Positions 34,529 to 43,314 of a DNA stretch of 64,000 nt are shown one piece after another. Numbering within the stretch: the first letter of the stretch is position 1; each line of letters opens with the position of its first letter. Origin of the DNA: Neomesorhizobium albiziae (GTDB taxonomy: Bacteria; Pseudomonadota; Alphaproteobacteria; Rhizobiales; Rhizobiaceae); assembly GCF_900114255.1 (NCBI RefSeq), contig NZ_FOSL01000013.1:1-64000 (forward strand). Reading direction: 5' to 3'. The notes under the pieces were generated by a model. It did not search any database, was not told where the DNA came from, and saw only the letters and a program-made list of their open reading frames with translations. Both the position numbers and the translations under genes were made by a program.

Positions 34529-35839
34529 TCAGTTGATGCCCTTGCCGCCGCATTTGCCGGTGGCGACGTTGAAGTTTCCGCACGACAGCGGCGCCCGCCA
34601 GTCGGCGATCAGATCCTTCGAGTCCGGCAAATAGTCGGACCATTCGTCGCCAACCACGAGGCCCGAGGTCTGCCAGACAGTCTCCATCTGGCCGTCAGCC
34701 TGGATCTCGCCGATCAGCACCGGCTTGGTGATGTGGTGGTTGGGCATCATGGTCGAGAAGCCGCCCGACAGGTTGGGCACCGAGACGCCGATGATGGAAT
34801 CGATCACCGCGTCGGCATCGGTGGCGCCGGCTTTCTCGACTGCCTTCACCCACATGTTGAAGCCGATGACATGGGCTTCCATCGGGTCGTTGGTGACGCG
34901 CTTCGGGTTCTTGGTGTATTCCTGCCACTTGGCGATGAAGTCGGTGTTTTCCGGCGTGTCGACCGACTGGAAGTAATTCCAGGCGGTCAGGTGGCCGACC
35001 AGCGGAGCGGTGTCGAGACCGGCGAGTTCTTCCTCGCCCACCGAGAAGGCGACGACCGGAATGTCCTCGGCCTTGATCCCCTGGTTGCCGAGCTCCTTGT
35101 AGAACGGCACGTTTGCGTCGCCGTTGATGGTCGAGACGACAGCCGTCTTCTTGCCGGCGGAACCGAAATTCTTGATGTCGGTAACGATGGTCTGCCAGTC
35201 GGAATGACCGAACGGCGTGTAGTTGACCATGATGTCTTCCTTGGCCACGCCCTTCGATTCGAGATAGGCCTGCAGGATTTTGTTGGTGGTCTGCGGATAG
35301 ACATAGTCGGTGCCAGCGAGCACCCAGCGCTCCACGGATCCTCCGTCCTCGCTCATAAGATACTCGACCGCGGGAATGGCCTGCTGGTTGGGGGCAGCAC
35401 CTGTGTAGAAGACATTGCGCTGGCTTTCCTCACCTTCATACTGGACGGGGTAGAAAAGCAGCGAGTTGAGTTCGTCAAACACCGGCAGAACGGATTTGCG
35501 CGACACCGACGTCCAGCAGCCGAAAACCGCAGCCACCTTGTCCTTTTCGATCAGCTCGCGCGCCTTCTCGGCAAACAGGGGCCAGTCCGAGGCGGGGTCG
35601 ACGACGACGGCCTCGAGCTTCTTGCCGAGCAGGCCGCCTTTCTTGTTCTGCTCGTCGATCAGGAACAGCATCGTGTCCTTGAGCGTGGTTTCCGAAATCG
35701 CCATCGTCCCCGAAAGCGAGTGGAGGATGCCGACCTTGATTGTCTCTTCCTGAGCGATCGCTGGGGCGGAGAAGCTCATGCTTGCCGTGATCGCCGCGGC
35801 TGCCATGAAATTCGTGTATGTCGAGAAATTACCCCTCAT
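34529..35839 (-). CDS. urtA: UrtA, urea ABC transporter substrate-binding protein
   Basis: A 436-residue periplasmic binding protein. The signal peptide ends near PAIAQEE. TIKVGILHSLSGTMAISET is the diagnostic UrtA start and VFGCWTSVSRKSVLPVFDE is also typical. GGAGG lies before the ATG. It is the first gene of the operon and is usually strongly induced under nitrogen limitation. No urease genes follow the operon here, unlike in several relatives. Confidence 0.95.
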   Translation of the reverse strand: MRGNFSTYTNFMAAAAITASMSFSAPAIAQEETIKVGILHSLSGTMAISETTLKDTMLFLIDEQNKKGGLLGKKLEAVVVDPASDWPLFAEKARELIEKDKVAAVFGCWTSVSRKSVLPVFDELNSLLFYPVQYEGEESQRNVFYTGAAPNQQAIPAVEYLMSEDGGSVERWVLAGTDYVYPQTTNKILQAYLESKGVAKEDIMVNYTPFGHSDWQTIVTDIKNFGSAGKKTAVVSTINGDANVPFYKELGNQGIKAEDIPVVAFSVGEEELAGLDTAPLVGHLTAWNYFQSVDTPENTDFIAKWQEYTKNPKRVTNDPMEAHVIGFNMWVKAVEKAGATDADAVIDSIIGVSVPNLSGGFSTMMPNHHITKPVLIGEIQADGQMETVWQTSGLVVGDEWSDYLPDSKDLIADWRAPLSCGNFNVATGKCGGKGIN

Positions 35840-36317
35840 GGTGGACACCTCCGAACAGGGTTGCTGCAATGCAATACGCAAAGCAACCACCGTGCCAGTT
35901 GGAGAAGCGCCGCCCACAGCCGTTTCTATTGGAGCGTTATCAAGCGTTTATGCCCTGTGGCCTATTGGTCGGCGGTCAACCATGCCAAAGCCCATATGCC
36001 GTTTCTTTGCGCAGAATGAAATGACCGTCTAAAAAATAGGCACTCTCATTAATCGCGCCCTATGCGGCCGACATCCGTGTCTGGCGGAGCAGATCGACAG
36101 AACGAGTCTCGGAAACGATACGACCCCACGGTGATGGCTGGGTCGAAGGATAGAATGGTTGTGCAGCGCAGCACACTTTCCCACTTGTTTGTTTAGTGAT
36201 TTGTGCTTTTACTAAACAAAACTACTAAACATCGCTTGATGCGGGTTTGAGCCCCTGAGGAGAGGGGTTGGAGTTTTGAGGCCGTCAATCCGATGGCCTC
36301 GCTAATGGGAGGAAGGC
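35840..36317. other. Divergent promoter region between urtA and the DHA/ABC operon
   Basis: About 480 bases, richer in A and T than its surroundings, controlling two divergent operons. An NtrC/sigma-54 promoter for urtA would be expected, but no clear GG-N10-GC element was found. The half nearest the plus-strand operon holds the inverted repeat listed separately. No gene is supported. Confidence 0.55.
36188..36230. promoter_or_regulatory. Operator-like repeats upstream of the DHA/ABC operon
   Basis: TTTGTTTAGT (36188-36197) is the exact reverse complement of ACTAAACAAA (36211-36220), ten-base arms with a 13-base spacer. A third half-site, ACTAAAC, follows at 36224-36230, giving two direct copies 13 bases apart. 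This looks like a repressor binding region for the operon that starts at 36318. The repressor is unknown; no classical sugar regulator gene is adjacent. Confidence 0.6.
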
Positions 36318-37649
36318 ATGAAATCGACGTTGAAAATGTCGGTCGGCCTGGCTGCGGGGTTACTCGCCTCGTCCGCCATGACGAGCGTTTCGCAGGCCGA
36401 AGATCTGACGCTCTGCTGGGCCGCGTGGGACCCGGCGAACGCCCTGGTCGAACTGTCGAAGGACTTCACCGCGCAGACCGGCATCGGCATGAAATTCGAG
36501 TTCGTCCCGTGGACCAACTATGCGGATCGGTTCCTCAACGAACTCAACTCCAAAGGCAAACTCTGCGACCTTATCATCGGTGACAGCCAGTGGATCGGCG
36601 GCTCTGCGGAAAACGGCCACTACGTCAAGCTCAACGATTTCTTCGACAAGGAAGGAATCAAGATGAGCGACTTCGTCGACGCGACCGTCGTCGGCTATTC
36701 GCAATGGCCGAAGGGCACGCCGAACTACTGGGCGCTGCCGGCGATGGGCGACGTGGTTGGCTGGACCTATCGCAAGGACTGGTTCTCGAATCCCGAGCTG
36801 CAGAAGGAATTCAAGGAGAAGTACGGCTGGGATCTGGACGCCCCCAAGACCTTCGACCAGTTGAAGCAGGTCGCCGAATTCTTCCAGAACCGCGAGATCG
36901 ACGGCAAGAAGGTTTACGGCGCCTCGATCTACACAGAGCGCGGCTCCGAAGGCGTCACCATGGGCGCCATGGACGTGCTCTACTCCTATGGCTTCAAGTA
37001 CGAGAACCCGGACAAGCCCTACGATATGGAAGGCTTCGTAAACTCCGAGAAATCGGTGAAGGGCCTCGAATTCTACAAGTCTCTCTACGACTGCTGCACG
37101 CCTCCCGGCGCCTCGAACAGCTACATGGGCGAAGGCGTGGACGCCTTCAAATCCGGCCAGGTGGCGATGCACATGAACTTCGCCTTCACATGGCCCGGCC
37201 TGCAGAAGGACGAGGCGGTCGGCGGCGAGAAGGTCGGCTTCTTCGCCAACCCGGCGGGACCGGACGGCGAGCAGTTCGCCCAACTCGGCGGCCAGGGCAT
37301 CTCGGTGGTGTCCTATTCCGACAAGCAGGAATCGGCGCTGAAGTACATCAAATGGTTTGCCGACAAGGATGTGCAGGCCAAGTGGTGGTCGCTCGGCGGC
37401 TTCTCCTGCCTCAAGGCTGTTGTCGAAGACCCCAAGTTCCCGGAAAGCCAGCCCTACGCCAAGACCTTCCTGGACTCCATGGCGATCGTGAAGGATTTCT
37501 GGGCGGAGCCGAGCTATGCCTCGCTGCTGCAGGCCTCGCAGAAACGGTTCCATGACTACGTGGTGGCCGGACAAGGCACCGCCAAAGACGCGCTGGACGG
37601 CCTCGTGGCCGACTGGACCGAAATTTACCAGGACGACGGCAAGATGTAG
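36318..37649 (+). CDS. ABC transporter substrate-binding protein (sugar/polyol type) of the DHA kinase operon
   Basis: A 443-residue family 1 extracellular solute-binding protein. The signal peptide ends at VSQAEDL. The mature start LTLCWAAWDPANALVELSKD and later GDVVGWTYRKDWF and FKSGQVAMHMNFAF resemble carbohydrate-binding proteins. GGGAGGAAGG precedes the ATG. As first gene of an operon ending in dhaK, it probably binds glycerol, dihydroxyacetone or a polyol/sugar leading to dihydroxyacetone. The ligand is inferred from context only. Confidence 0.85.
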   Translation: MKSTLKMSVGLAAGLLASSAMTSVSQAEDLTLCWAAWDPANALVELSKDFTAQTGIGMKFEFVPWTNYADRFLNELNSKGKLCDLIIGDSQWIGGSAENGHYVKLNDFFDKEGIKMSDFVDATVVGYSQWPKGTPNYWALPAMGDVVGWTYRKDWFSNPELQKEFKEKYGWDLDAPKTFDQLKQVAEFFQNREIDGKKVYGASIYTERGSEGVTMGAMDVLYSYGFKYENPDKPYDMEGFVNSEKSVKGLEFYKSLYDCCTPPGASNSYMGEGVDAFKSGQVAMHMNFAFTWPGLQKDEAVGGEKVGFFANPAGPDGEQFAQLGGQGISVVSYSDKQESALKYIKWFADKDVQAKWWSLGGFSCLKAVVEDPKFPESQPYAKTFLDSMAIVKDFWAEPSYASLLQASQKRFHDYVVAGQGTAKDALDGLVADWTEIYQDDGKM

Positions 37650-37712
37650 CCGTCGCGCCTCCCAAGCCCGCCCCGCGCCATGTAGAGTGGCGCGGGGCGG
37701 AGATGCCTGAAC

Positions 37713-38711
37713 ATGCAAGATTTGCCCAGCGGAAAATCTGTCGTGACGGACACTACCACGTCGATATTGGATCGGGCGGCGGAAGCTGCCGTGCGGGCGA
37801 CGCCAGGCACCCTGGCCAGGCGCATACGCGGTCTGTCCGACCGGATGGTTGCCTGGATATTCATCGCGCCGACGATCGTGCTGTTGCTCGCGATCAATAT
37901 CTTTCCACTGATCTGGGCGATCCAGCTTTCGTTCACCAACTACCGGGCGAACCGCCCGAACGAGCCGATCAAGAACATTGGTCTGTCCAACTATTCGCGC
38001 ATCCTGACCGACACGGACACCTGGATCGCCATGCAGGCGACCGCGCATTTCGTGTTCTGGACGATCCTTCTTCAGACGTTGATCGGCTTCACGCTCGCCT
38101 ATCTTATCGACCGGAAGTTCCGCGGCCACGCCTTCTGGACGACCATTATCCTGGTTCCGATGATGCTGTCGCCGGCGGTCGTGGGCAACTTCTGGCGCTT
38201 CCTCTATGAGCCACAGATCGGGCTCTTCACCTACATCATCTCGTTCTTCACCGGCATACCGCCGACAGACATACTGATGCTTTCCTCGGTGAAGCTGGCG
38301 CCGTGGGCCATCATCATCGTCGACACCTGGATGTGGACGCCTTACGTGATGCTGATCTGCCTTGCCGGCCTGCGCTCCATTCCCGACTACATCTATGAAG
38401 CGGCAGAGGTCGACCGTGCTTCCAACTGGCGGCAGTTCTGGTCGATCACGCTGCCGATGGCGCTGCCCTTCATCATGCTCGCGGTTCTCTTCCGCGGCAT
38501 CGAGAACTTCAAAATGTTCGACATGGTGAACTTGCTCACCGGCGGCGGACCGGGCTCGACCACCGAAGTCGCGTCGATCACGCTGAAACGCGAGGCTTTC
38601 GAAAAGTGGCGCACCGGCTTTTCGTCGGCGTTCGCCATCATCCTCTTCGTCGCCGTTTTCGGGCTCGCCAATATCTACGTCAAAGTTCTGAACAGGGTGA
38701 AAAGCCGATGA
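37713..38711 (+). CDS. ABC sugar/polyol permease 1 (MalF-like)
   Basis: A 332-residue permease with about six membrane helices and the cytoplasmic EAA loop (YEAAEVDRASNWRQFWSITL) that contacts the ATPases. A GTG ten codons downstream is an alternative start. The stop overlaps the next ATG by four bases, so the two permeases are translated together. Confidence 0.9.
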   Translation: MQDLPSGKSVVTDTTTSILDRAAEAAVRATPGTLARRIRGLSDRMVAWIFIAPTIVLLLAINIFPLIWAIQLSFTNYRANRPNEPIKNIGLSNYSRILTDTDTWIAMQATAHFVFWTILLQTLIGFTLAYLIDRKFRGHAFWTTIILVPMMLSPAVVGNFWRFLYEPQIGLFTYIISFFTGIPPTDILMLSSVKLAPWAIIIVDTWMWTPYVMLICLAGLRSIPDYIYEAAEVDRASNWRQFWSITLPMALPFIMLAVLFRGIENFKMFDMVNLLTGGGPGSTTEVASITLKREAFEKWRTGFSSAFAIILFVAVFGLANIYVKVLNRVKSR

Positions 38712-39655
38712 GCGCCACCGCCCATTCAGTCGTCGAGCCGAGCACGGCATCGAAGCGCGTCGCTGCAACGCTGGTCGTCGTCTATGCGCTGATCTCGATG
38801 ATCCCGCTGCTCTGGATATTCGCCACGAGCTTCAAGACGCCGCCCGATTCGATCGCCTATCCGCCGAAGGTGCTCTTCACGCCGTCAATCGAAGGGTATT
38901 GCAACCTGTTCACGACGCGCACCCGCCAGACGCCGGAATACATTAGCTCGCTGCCGCCGGCGACTTCGTTCTGCGACGAGACAACGCGCAAGCGCAACAT
39001 GGTGATTGCCGGGCCCTCAAACTTCCTGCCTCGCTTCGTCAACTCATTGGTCATCGCCTTCGGCTCGACATTCTGTGCGGTGTTCCTCGGCACACTTGCC
39101 GCCTATGGCTTCTCGCGCTTCCGCGTGCCTTTGGCCGACGATCTCCTGTTTTTCATCCTGTCGACGCGCTTCATGCCGCCGATCGCCGTGGCGATCCCGA
39201 TCTACCTGATGTACCGCGAGTTCGGCCTCTCCGACACCGCGCTCGGCATGATCCTGCTCTACACGGCAGTCAACGTGTCGCTGGCGGTGTGGCTGCTCAA
39301 GGGCTTCATCGACGAGATCCCCAAGGAATACGAGGAAGCCGCAATGATCGATGGCTACACGCGGCTTCAGGCTTTCCGCAAGGTTGTGCTGCCGCAAGCA
39401 ACCACCGGCATCGCGGCGACGGCTATCTTTTGCCTGATCTTCGCCTGGAACGAATACGCCTTTGCTTCGCTGCTCACCTCCGGCACGGCGCAGACCGCCC
39501 CACCCTTCATCCCCACCATCATCGGTGAAGGCGGACAGGACTGGCCGGCCGTGGCTGCCGGAACAACGGTGTTCCTGGTGCCGATCCTCGTCTTCACCAT
39601 CCTGCTCAGGAAACAGCTCCTGCGCGGCATCACATTCGGGGCGGTGCGCAAATGA
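38708..39655 (+). CDS. ABC sugar/polyol permease 2 (MalG-like)
   Basis: A 315-residue permease. The EAA loop reads YEEAAMIDGYTRLQAFRKVV, and WLLKGFIDEIPKE just before it is typical of the MalG side. An unusually long external loop after helix 1 (about residues 45-105) contains two cysteines. The gene overlaps its neighbours on both sides by four bases. Confidence 0.9.
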   Translation: MSATAHSVVEPSTASKRVAATLVVVYALISMIPLLWIFATSFKTPPDSIAYPPKVLFTPSIEGYCNLFTTRTRQTPEYISSLPPATSFCDETTRKRNMVIAGPSNFLPRFVNSLVIAFGSTFCAVFLGTLAAYGFSRFRVPLADDLLFFILSTRFMPPIAVAIPIYLMYREFGLSDTALGMILLYTAVNVSLAVWLLKGFIDEIPKEYEEAAMIDGYTRLQAFRKVVLPQATTGIAATAIFCLIFAWNEYAFASLLTSGTAQTAPPFIPTIIGEGGQDWPAVAAGTTVFLVPILVFTILLRKQLLRGITFGAVRK

Positions 39656-39858
39656 GCGCGGCGACGGCAAAGAAGCGGCGCTCCAACTGGCCGGTCTGGC
39701 TGCGTCGCGGGCTTTTGGAAAACATCGCGACGGCGATCATCGGCACCGGCTTCCTGATGCTGTTTCAGCCCTTCGCATTGACACTCTACACCTGGTCGTT
39801 CGTCACGATGCTTTTCGGCACCGCGATGTTCATCGTCGTCTCGAAGTTCCCGGAGTAG
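39652..39858 (+). CDS. Small two-helix membrane protein of the ABC importer operon
   Basis: A 68-residue protein: a basic N-terminus (KKRRSNW) and two hydrophobic segments (about 23-43 and 45-63) joined by a very short turn. It starts in an ATGA overlap with the second permease and ends three bases before the first ATPase, so it is a real and tightly coupled gene. Rhizobial glycerol ABC operons also carry a small membrane protein (DUF2160), but the sequence here does not obviously match it. It may be an accessory subunit of the importer. Confidence 0.75.
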   Translation: MSAATAKKRRSNWPVWLRRGLLENIATAIIGTGFLMLFQPFALTLYTWSFVTMLFGTAMFIVVSKFPE

Positions 39859-39861
39859 GCG

Positions 39862-40971
39862 ATGGCCGAGATTCGCGTCCAAAACCTGAGGAAGGAATTC
39901 GGAGCGTTCGTGGCGGTCGAGGATTCGAACTTCGTCGTCAATGACGGCGAGTTCTTCGTCATGCTCGGGCCGTCCGGCTGCGGCAAGACGACGACGCTCA
40001 GAATGATCGCCGGGCTGGAGTTGCCGACCGGGGGACAGATCCGGCTCGGCGGCGAAGATGTGACGATGCTGCGAGCCCGCGAGCGCGACATCGCTTTCGT
40101 CTTCCAGCTCTTCGCGCTCTATCCGCACATGAATGTGCGCAAGAACATGGGTTTTCCCTTGCTCGCCCAAGGCATGCCGAAGGCCGAGATCAAACAGCGG
40201 GTCGAGGAGACGGCGAAGCTGTTGCGCATCGACCATCTGCTCGATCGGCCGGTGTCGGGGCTTGCCGGGGGCGACCGCCAGCGCGTAGCGCTCGGCCGCG
40301 CCATCGTGAGACGGCCGAAATGCTTCCTGATGGACGAGCCGCTCGGCACGCTCGACGCGGAATTCCGCGACCTAATGGTCCACGAACTGCGCGAACTGCA
40401 CAACCGAATCCACGCAACCACGGTCTATGTCACGCATGACCAGATGGAAGCGATGTCGATGGCCGACAAGATCGCGGTCATGAATCACGGCCTGATCGAG
40501 CAGTTCGGCACGCCCAAGGAGATCTACGACCATCCAGCGACAATGTTCGTCGCCGATTTCATCGGCTCGCCGCCGATGAATTTCTTGAAATTCGGCGGCG
40601 GATTGCAGAAAGGCGCCAAGGAGATCGTCGTCCAGGGGGCAAGCATCGCAGTACCGGAAATCCGCGAGGATTTCGCGCCGGCCGACTTCGCGCTCGGGGT
40701 CAGGCCGGAGCACATCCGTTTCGACGACGCCTCGAAACTTCGCGGCGCCATCTACGGCACCGAATATCTCGGCACCACGCAGATCGTCGCCGTCGAAACT
40801 GCCGACGGTATGCTGAAGGCGCGTGTTCCGGCCGACATCGAGCTGCGCATGGGAGAGCCGGTCGGGCTTTCCTTCAACGCCCAGCGCCTGTCGCTCTTCG
40901 AACAGGCGTCCGGGCGCGCCATCGCCACAAGTGCGAGAGTACGCGCAGGGGAAAGAGCAACGCATGGCTGA
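39862..40971 (+). CDS. ABC importer ATPase 1 with altered signature motif
   Basis: A 369-residue MalK/UgpC-type ATPase. Walker A is GPSGCGKTT, the Q-loop is VFQLFALYPHM, Walker B is CFLMDEPLGTLD, the switch His is in VTHDQMEAM, and a TOBE-like C-terminal domain is present (about 235-350). The signature is LAGGDRQRVALGRA instead of LSGGQ, so the ATP site using this motif may be impaired. Two different ATPases in one operon match the glycerol GlpST arrangement. Confidence 0.9.
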   Translation: MAEIRVQNLRKEFGAFVAVEDSNFVVNDGEFFVMLGPSGCGKTTTLRMIAGLELPTGGQIRLGGEDVTMLRARERDIAFVFQLFALYPHMNVRKNMGFPLLAQGMPKAEIKQRVEETAKLLRIDHLLDRPVSGLAGGDRQRVALGRAIVRRPKCFLMDEPLGTLDAEFRDLMVHELRELHNRIHATTVYVTHDQMEAMSMADKIAVMNHGLIEQFGTPKEIYDHPATMFVADFIGSPPMNFLKFGGGLQKGAKEIVVQGASIAVPEIREDFAPADFALGVRPEHIRFDDASKLRGAIYGTEYLGTTQIVAVETADGMLKARVPADIELRMGEPVGLSFNAQRLSLFEQASGRAIATSARVRAGERATHG

Positions 40972-41980
40972 CGTTTCCCTGCGCAATGTGTCGAAGGCCT
41001 TCGGTGACACCGAGGCCATCAAGGACCTGACGCTGAGCATATCGGATGGCGAGTTCGTGGTGCTACTCGGGCCGACCGGTGCGGGAAAGACGACGCTGCT
41101 TCGCCTCGTCGCCGGGCTGGAAAGGCCCGACAGCGGCTCCATCGTGATCGATGGGCGCGACGTCACCAAGCTCGAACCGGCCTGGCGCGACGTCGCCTTC
41201 GTGTTCCAGCAATACTCGCTTTATCCGCACCTGACCGTTGCCGAGAACCTTGCCTTCCCGTTGCGTTCGCCGGCGCGCAAGTTGACGGAGGACGAGATCA
41301 GGATGCGCGTCGCCGAGGTGGCGAAGTTGGTGCGCATCGACCACAAGCTGGGCAACAAGTCGACGCGGCTTTCCGGCGGCGAGATGCAGCGCGTGGCGAT
41401 CGGCCGCGCGCTGGTGCGAAAGCCCGCCATCTACCTGATGGACGAGCCGCTCTCCTCGCTCGACGCCAAGCTGCGTGGCGACCTGAGGCTTGAGCTGAAG
41501 CGTATCCAGGCCGAGCTGGGCGCGACCATGCTCTACGTCACCCACGACCAGATAGAGGCGATGACGATGGCCGACCGGATCGGCATCCTCGCAGAGGGTC
41601 GGCTGGTGCAGATGGGAACACCGAGGGAGATCTACACGGAACCAGCGAATCTGCATGTTGCCGCCCGCCTCGGCCAACCGGCCATCAACCTGCTGCCAGC
41701 CGACCTGATTGCGGACGCAGCCGCTCCCACCGGTACGAAAACCATTGGAGCGCGCACCGAGCATCTGACAATCCGCAGGGCCGAAAATGGCCATGCCCAC
41801 GGGACAGTTGACTGGGTCGAGCATTTGGGCGACCAGAACCACCTGCATCTGACAGTCGGGAATCGCAAGCTGGTGACGTTGACCGACCCGGACTCCCTGT
41901 TCAAAAAAGGCGACCGCGTCACCATCCAGCTAAGGGCGCCACTCTATTTCGACGGCGCAGGCAACAGGATTGCGGGATGA
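40964..41980 (+). CDS. ABC importer ATPase 2
   Basis: A 338-residue MalK/UgpC-type ATPase with canonical motifs: Walker A GPTGAGKTT, signature RLSGGEMQRVAIGRAL, Walker B IYLMDEPLSSLD and VTHDQIEAM. It overlaps the end of the first ATPase gene by eight bases, with AGGGGAAAG upstream of the ATG. It most likely forms a heterodimer with ATPase 1. Its stop overlaps the dhaL start (ATGA), tying the importer to the kinase. Confidence 0.92.
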   Translation: MADVSLRNVSKAFGDTEAIKDLTLSISDGEFVVLLGPTGAGKTTLLRLVAGLERPDSGSIVIDGRDVTKLEPAWRDVAFVFQQYSLYPHLTVAENLAFPLRSPARKLTEDEIRMRVAEVAKLVRIDHKLGNKSTRLSGGEMQRVAIGRALVRKPAIYLMDEPLSSLDAKLRGDLRLELKRIQAELGATMLYVTHDQIEAMTMADRIGILAEGRLVQMGTPREIYTEPANLHVAARLGQPAINLLPADLIADAAAPTGTKTIGARTEHLTIRRAENGHAHGTVDWVEHLGDQNHLHLTVGNRKLVTLTDPDSLFKKGDRVTIQLRAPLYFDGAGNRIAG

Positions 41981-42600
41981 CGATGGATGCCACGGCCATG
42001 AGCAAGATTGATCTTCCGGCGCTGATCGATGCGGTTGCCGACACGATCTCGGAGCATGCTGACGAACTGACGGCTCTCGATCAGGCGATCGGCGACGGTG
42101 ACCATGGTCTCAACATGAAGCGCGGCTTCGAGGCTGTACGCGCCGAATCCGCCGCTCTGGCGGGTCAACCCCTGCCCGAGGTGCTCAGGGCCATCGGCAC
42201 CAAGCTGGTGATGACGGTAGGTGGCGCGTCCGGACCATTGTTTGGGACACTGTTCATGAGCATCGGCAAGGAGCTGCCAACTGAACCCAGCCGGGCGGAC
42301 CTCGCTGCAGCGTTGGCGAAGGCGATCTCCGCGGTTGCCGCGCGCGGCAAATCGCAGGCGGGGCAGAAGACCATGCTCGACGTGCTTTATCCGGTGCAGG
42401 CTGCCGTCGCGGCTGGCAAATCCCCTGGCGACGTGGCCGATGTTGCCGATGGCGCCGCCGAGGCAACCAAGCCCCTCAAGGCGATACGCGGCCGCGCATC
42501 GTTCCTGGGTGACCGCTCGATCGGGCATGTCGACCCCGGTGCGCGCTCTTCGGCGCTGATCGTGCGGGCGGTCGCGAAAGTCATGGAGCACAGCGCATGA
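41977..42600 (+). CDS. dhaL: DhaL, ADP-binding subunit of PTS-dependent dihydroxyacetone kinase
   Basis: A 207-residue DhaL-domain protein. LDQAIGDGDHGLNMKRG supplies the magnesium/ADP-binding aspartates (Asp35, 40, 42), and GGASGPLFGTLFM is the second nucleotide motif. In PTS-type kinases DhaL keeps ADP permanently bound; it is rephosphorylated by DhaM and phosphorylates dihydroxyacetone held on DhaK. Its start overlaps the ATPase 2 stop and its end overlaps the dhaM start. Confidence 0.94.
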   Translation: MTMDATAMSKIDLPALIDAVADTISEHADELTALDQAIGDGDHGLNMKRGFEAVRAESAALAGQPLPEVLRAIGTKLVMTVGGASGPLFGTLFMSIGKELPTEPSRADLAAALAKAISAVAARGKSQAGQKTMLDVLYPVQAAVAAGKSPGDVADVADGAAEATKPLKAIRGRASFLGDRSIGHVDPGARSSALIVRAVAKVMEHSA

Positions 42601-42986
42601 AGAATGTCGGCATAGTGATCGTATCGCATTCACCCAAGGTCGCCGAAGGCACGGCTGACATGGTGCGCCAGATGGTTGGCGAGGAGGTGCCGCTTGCGTG
42701 GTGCGGCGGCAATCCCGACGGCGGGCTCGGCACCCAGGTCGGTGCAATCATGGAGGCTATCGACAGGGCATGGTCCGAAGCCGGTGTTGCCGTGCTCGTG
42801 GATCTCGGCGGCGCCGAGACAAATAGTGAAATGGCGATCGAGATGATAGGCGGGCCGCGGGCGAGCCGCATCGTGATATGCAATGCCCCAATCGTTGAAG
42901 GCGCAGTGATGGCTGCGACGGAGGCATCGGGCGGGGCTTCGCTCAAGGAAGTCGTGGCGACGGCGCATGAGCTCGCGCCGGCGTGA
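42597..42986 (+). CDS. dhaM: DhaM, EIIA(Man)-type phosphotransfer domain
   Basis: A 129-residue protein consisting only of the EIIA(Man)-like domain. VSHS contains the phosphorylated histidine (His11), and LVDLGGAETNSEMAIEM is diagnostic of DhaM. In E. coli the same domain is fused to HPr and a truncated enzyme I; here those are separate downstream genes. It starts in an ATGA overlap with dhaL. Confidence 0.93.
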   Translation: MKNVGIVIVSHSPKVAEGTADMVRQMVGEEVPLAWCGGNPDGGLGTQVGAIMEAIDRAWSEAGVAVLVDLGGAETNSEMAIEMIGGPRASRIVICNAPIVEGAVMAATEASGGASLKEVVATAHELAPA

Positions 42987-43002
42987 TGAACGGGAACATA
43001 TG

Positions 43003-43314
43003 ATGTCGGCGACAGCAATGGCACAGGTTGAAATCACCCACGCGGTCGGGCTCCACGCCCGCCCTTCGGTGAAGTTCACCAAACTGGCAAAGACGTTTAC
43101 CGCCAACATCGAGCTGGCGCTTGCCGCCGAAGGGCCGTGGATCGACGCAAAAAGCATCGTAAAGGTGATGGCAGCAAGGGCTCCCATGGGCACGGTGCTG
43201 CACTTGCGTGCAAGTGGCGAAGGCGCTGAAAGCGCTGTCACGGCTTTGGTCGCGCTGGTCGAGCGCGATTTCGACGAAGCCGCCGAGGGCGAAGCCCATG
43301 TCCGGACCGCTTAG
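43003..43314 (+). CDS. HPr-like phosphocarrier protein dedicated to DhaM
   Basis: A 103-residue HPr with the active-site segment VGLHARPSVKF (His18). The helix with KSIVKVM keeps a Ser at the regulatory position. GGGAA lies six bases before the chosen ATG; an ATG immediately before it is equally possible. The C-terminus is extended by about 15 acidic residues compared with ordinary HPr and overlaps the enzyme I gene by 17 bases. It most likely relays phosphate from the adjacent enzyme I to DhaM. Confidence 0.9.
   Translation: MSATAMAQVEITHAVGLHARPSVKFTKLAKTFTANIELALAAEGPWIDAKSIVKVMAARAPMGTVLHLRASGEGAESAVTALVALVERDFDEAAEGEAHVRTA

Noticed and set aside
34208-36019. 603-codon plus-strand frame across urtB and urtA
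   Set aside because: Antisense to urtA and urtB, which have full family motifs. The frame has no ribosome binding site and no recognisable domain.
35840-36060. Possible sigma-54 promoter for urtA around TTGGCATGGTTG
   Set aside because: The GG and GC doublets are not ten bases apart as required, so it does not meet the -24/-12 consensus.
36360-38768. Long open frame (802 codons) on the minus strand opposite the binding-protein and permease genes
   Set aside because: It is antisense to clear ABC importer genes, its translation is a His/Arg/Asp-rich sequence with no family resemblance, and the frame stays open because of high GC at third positions.
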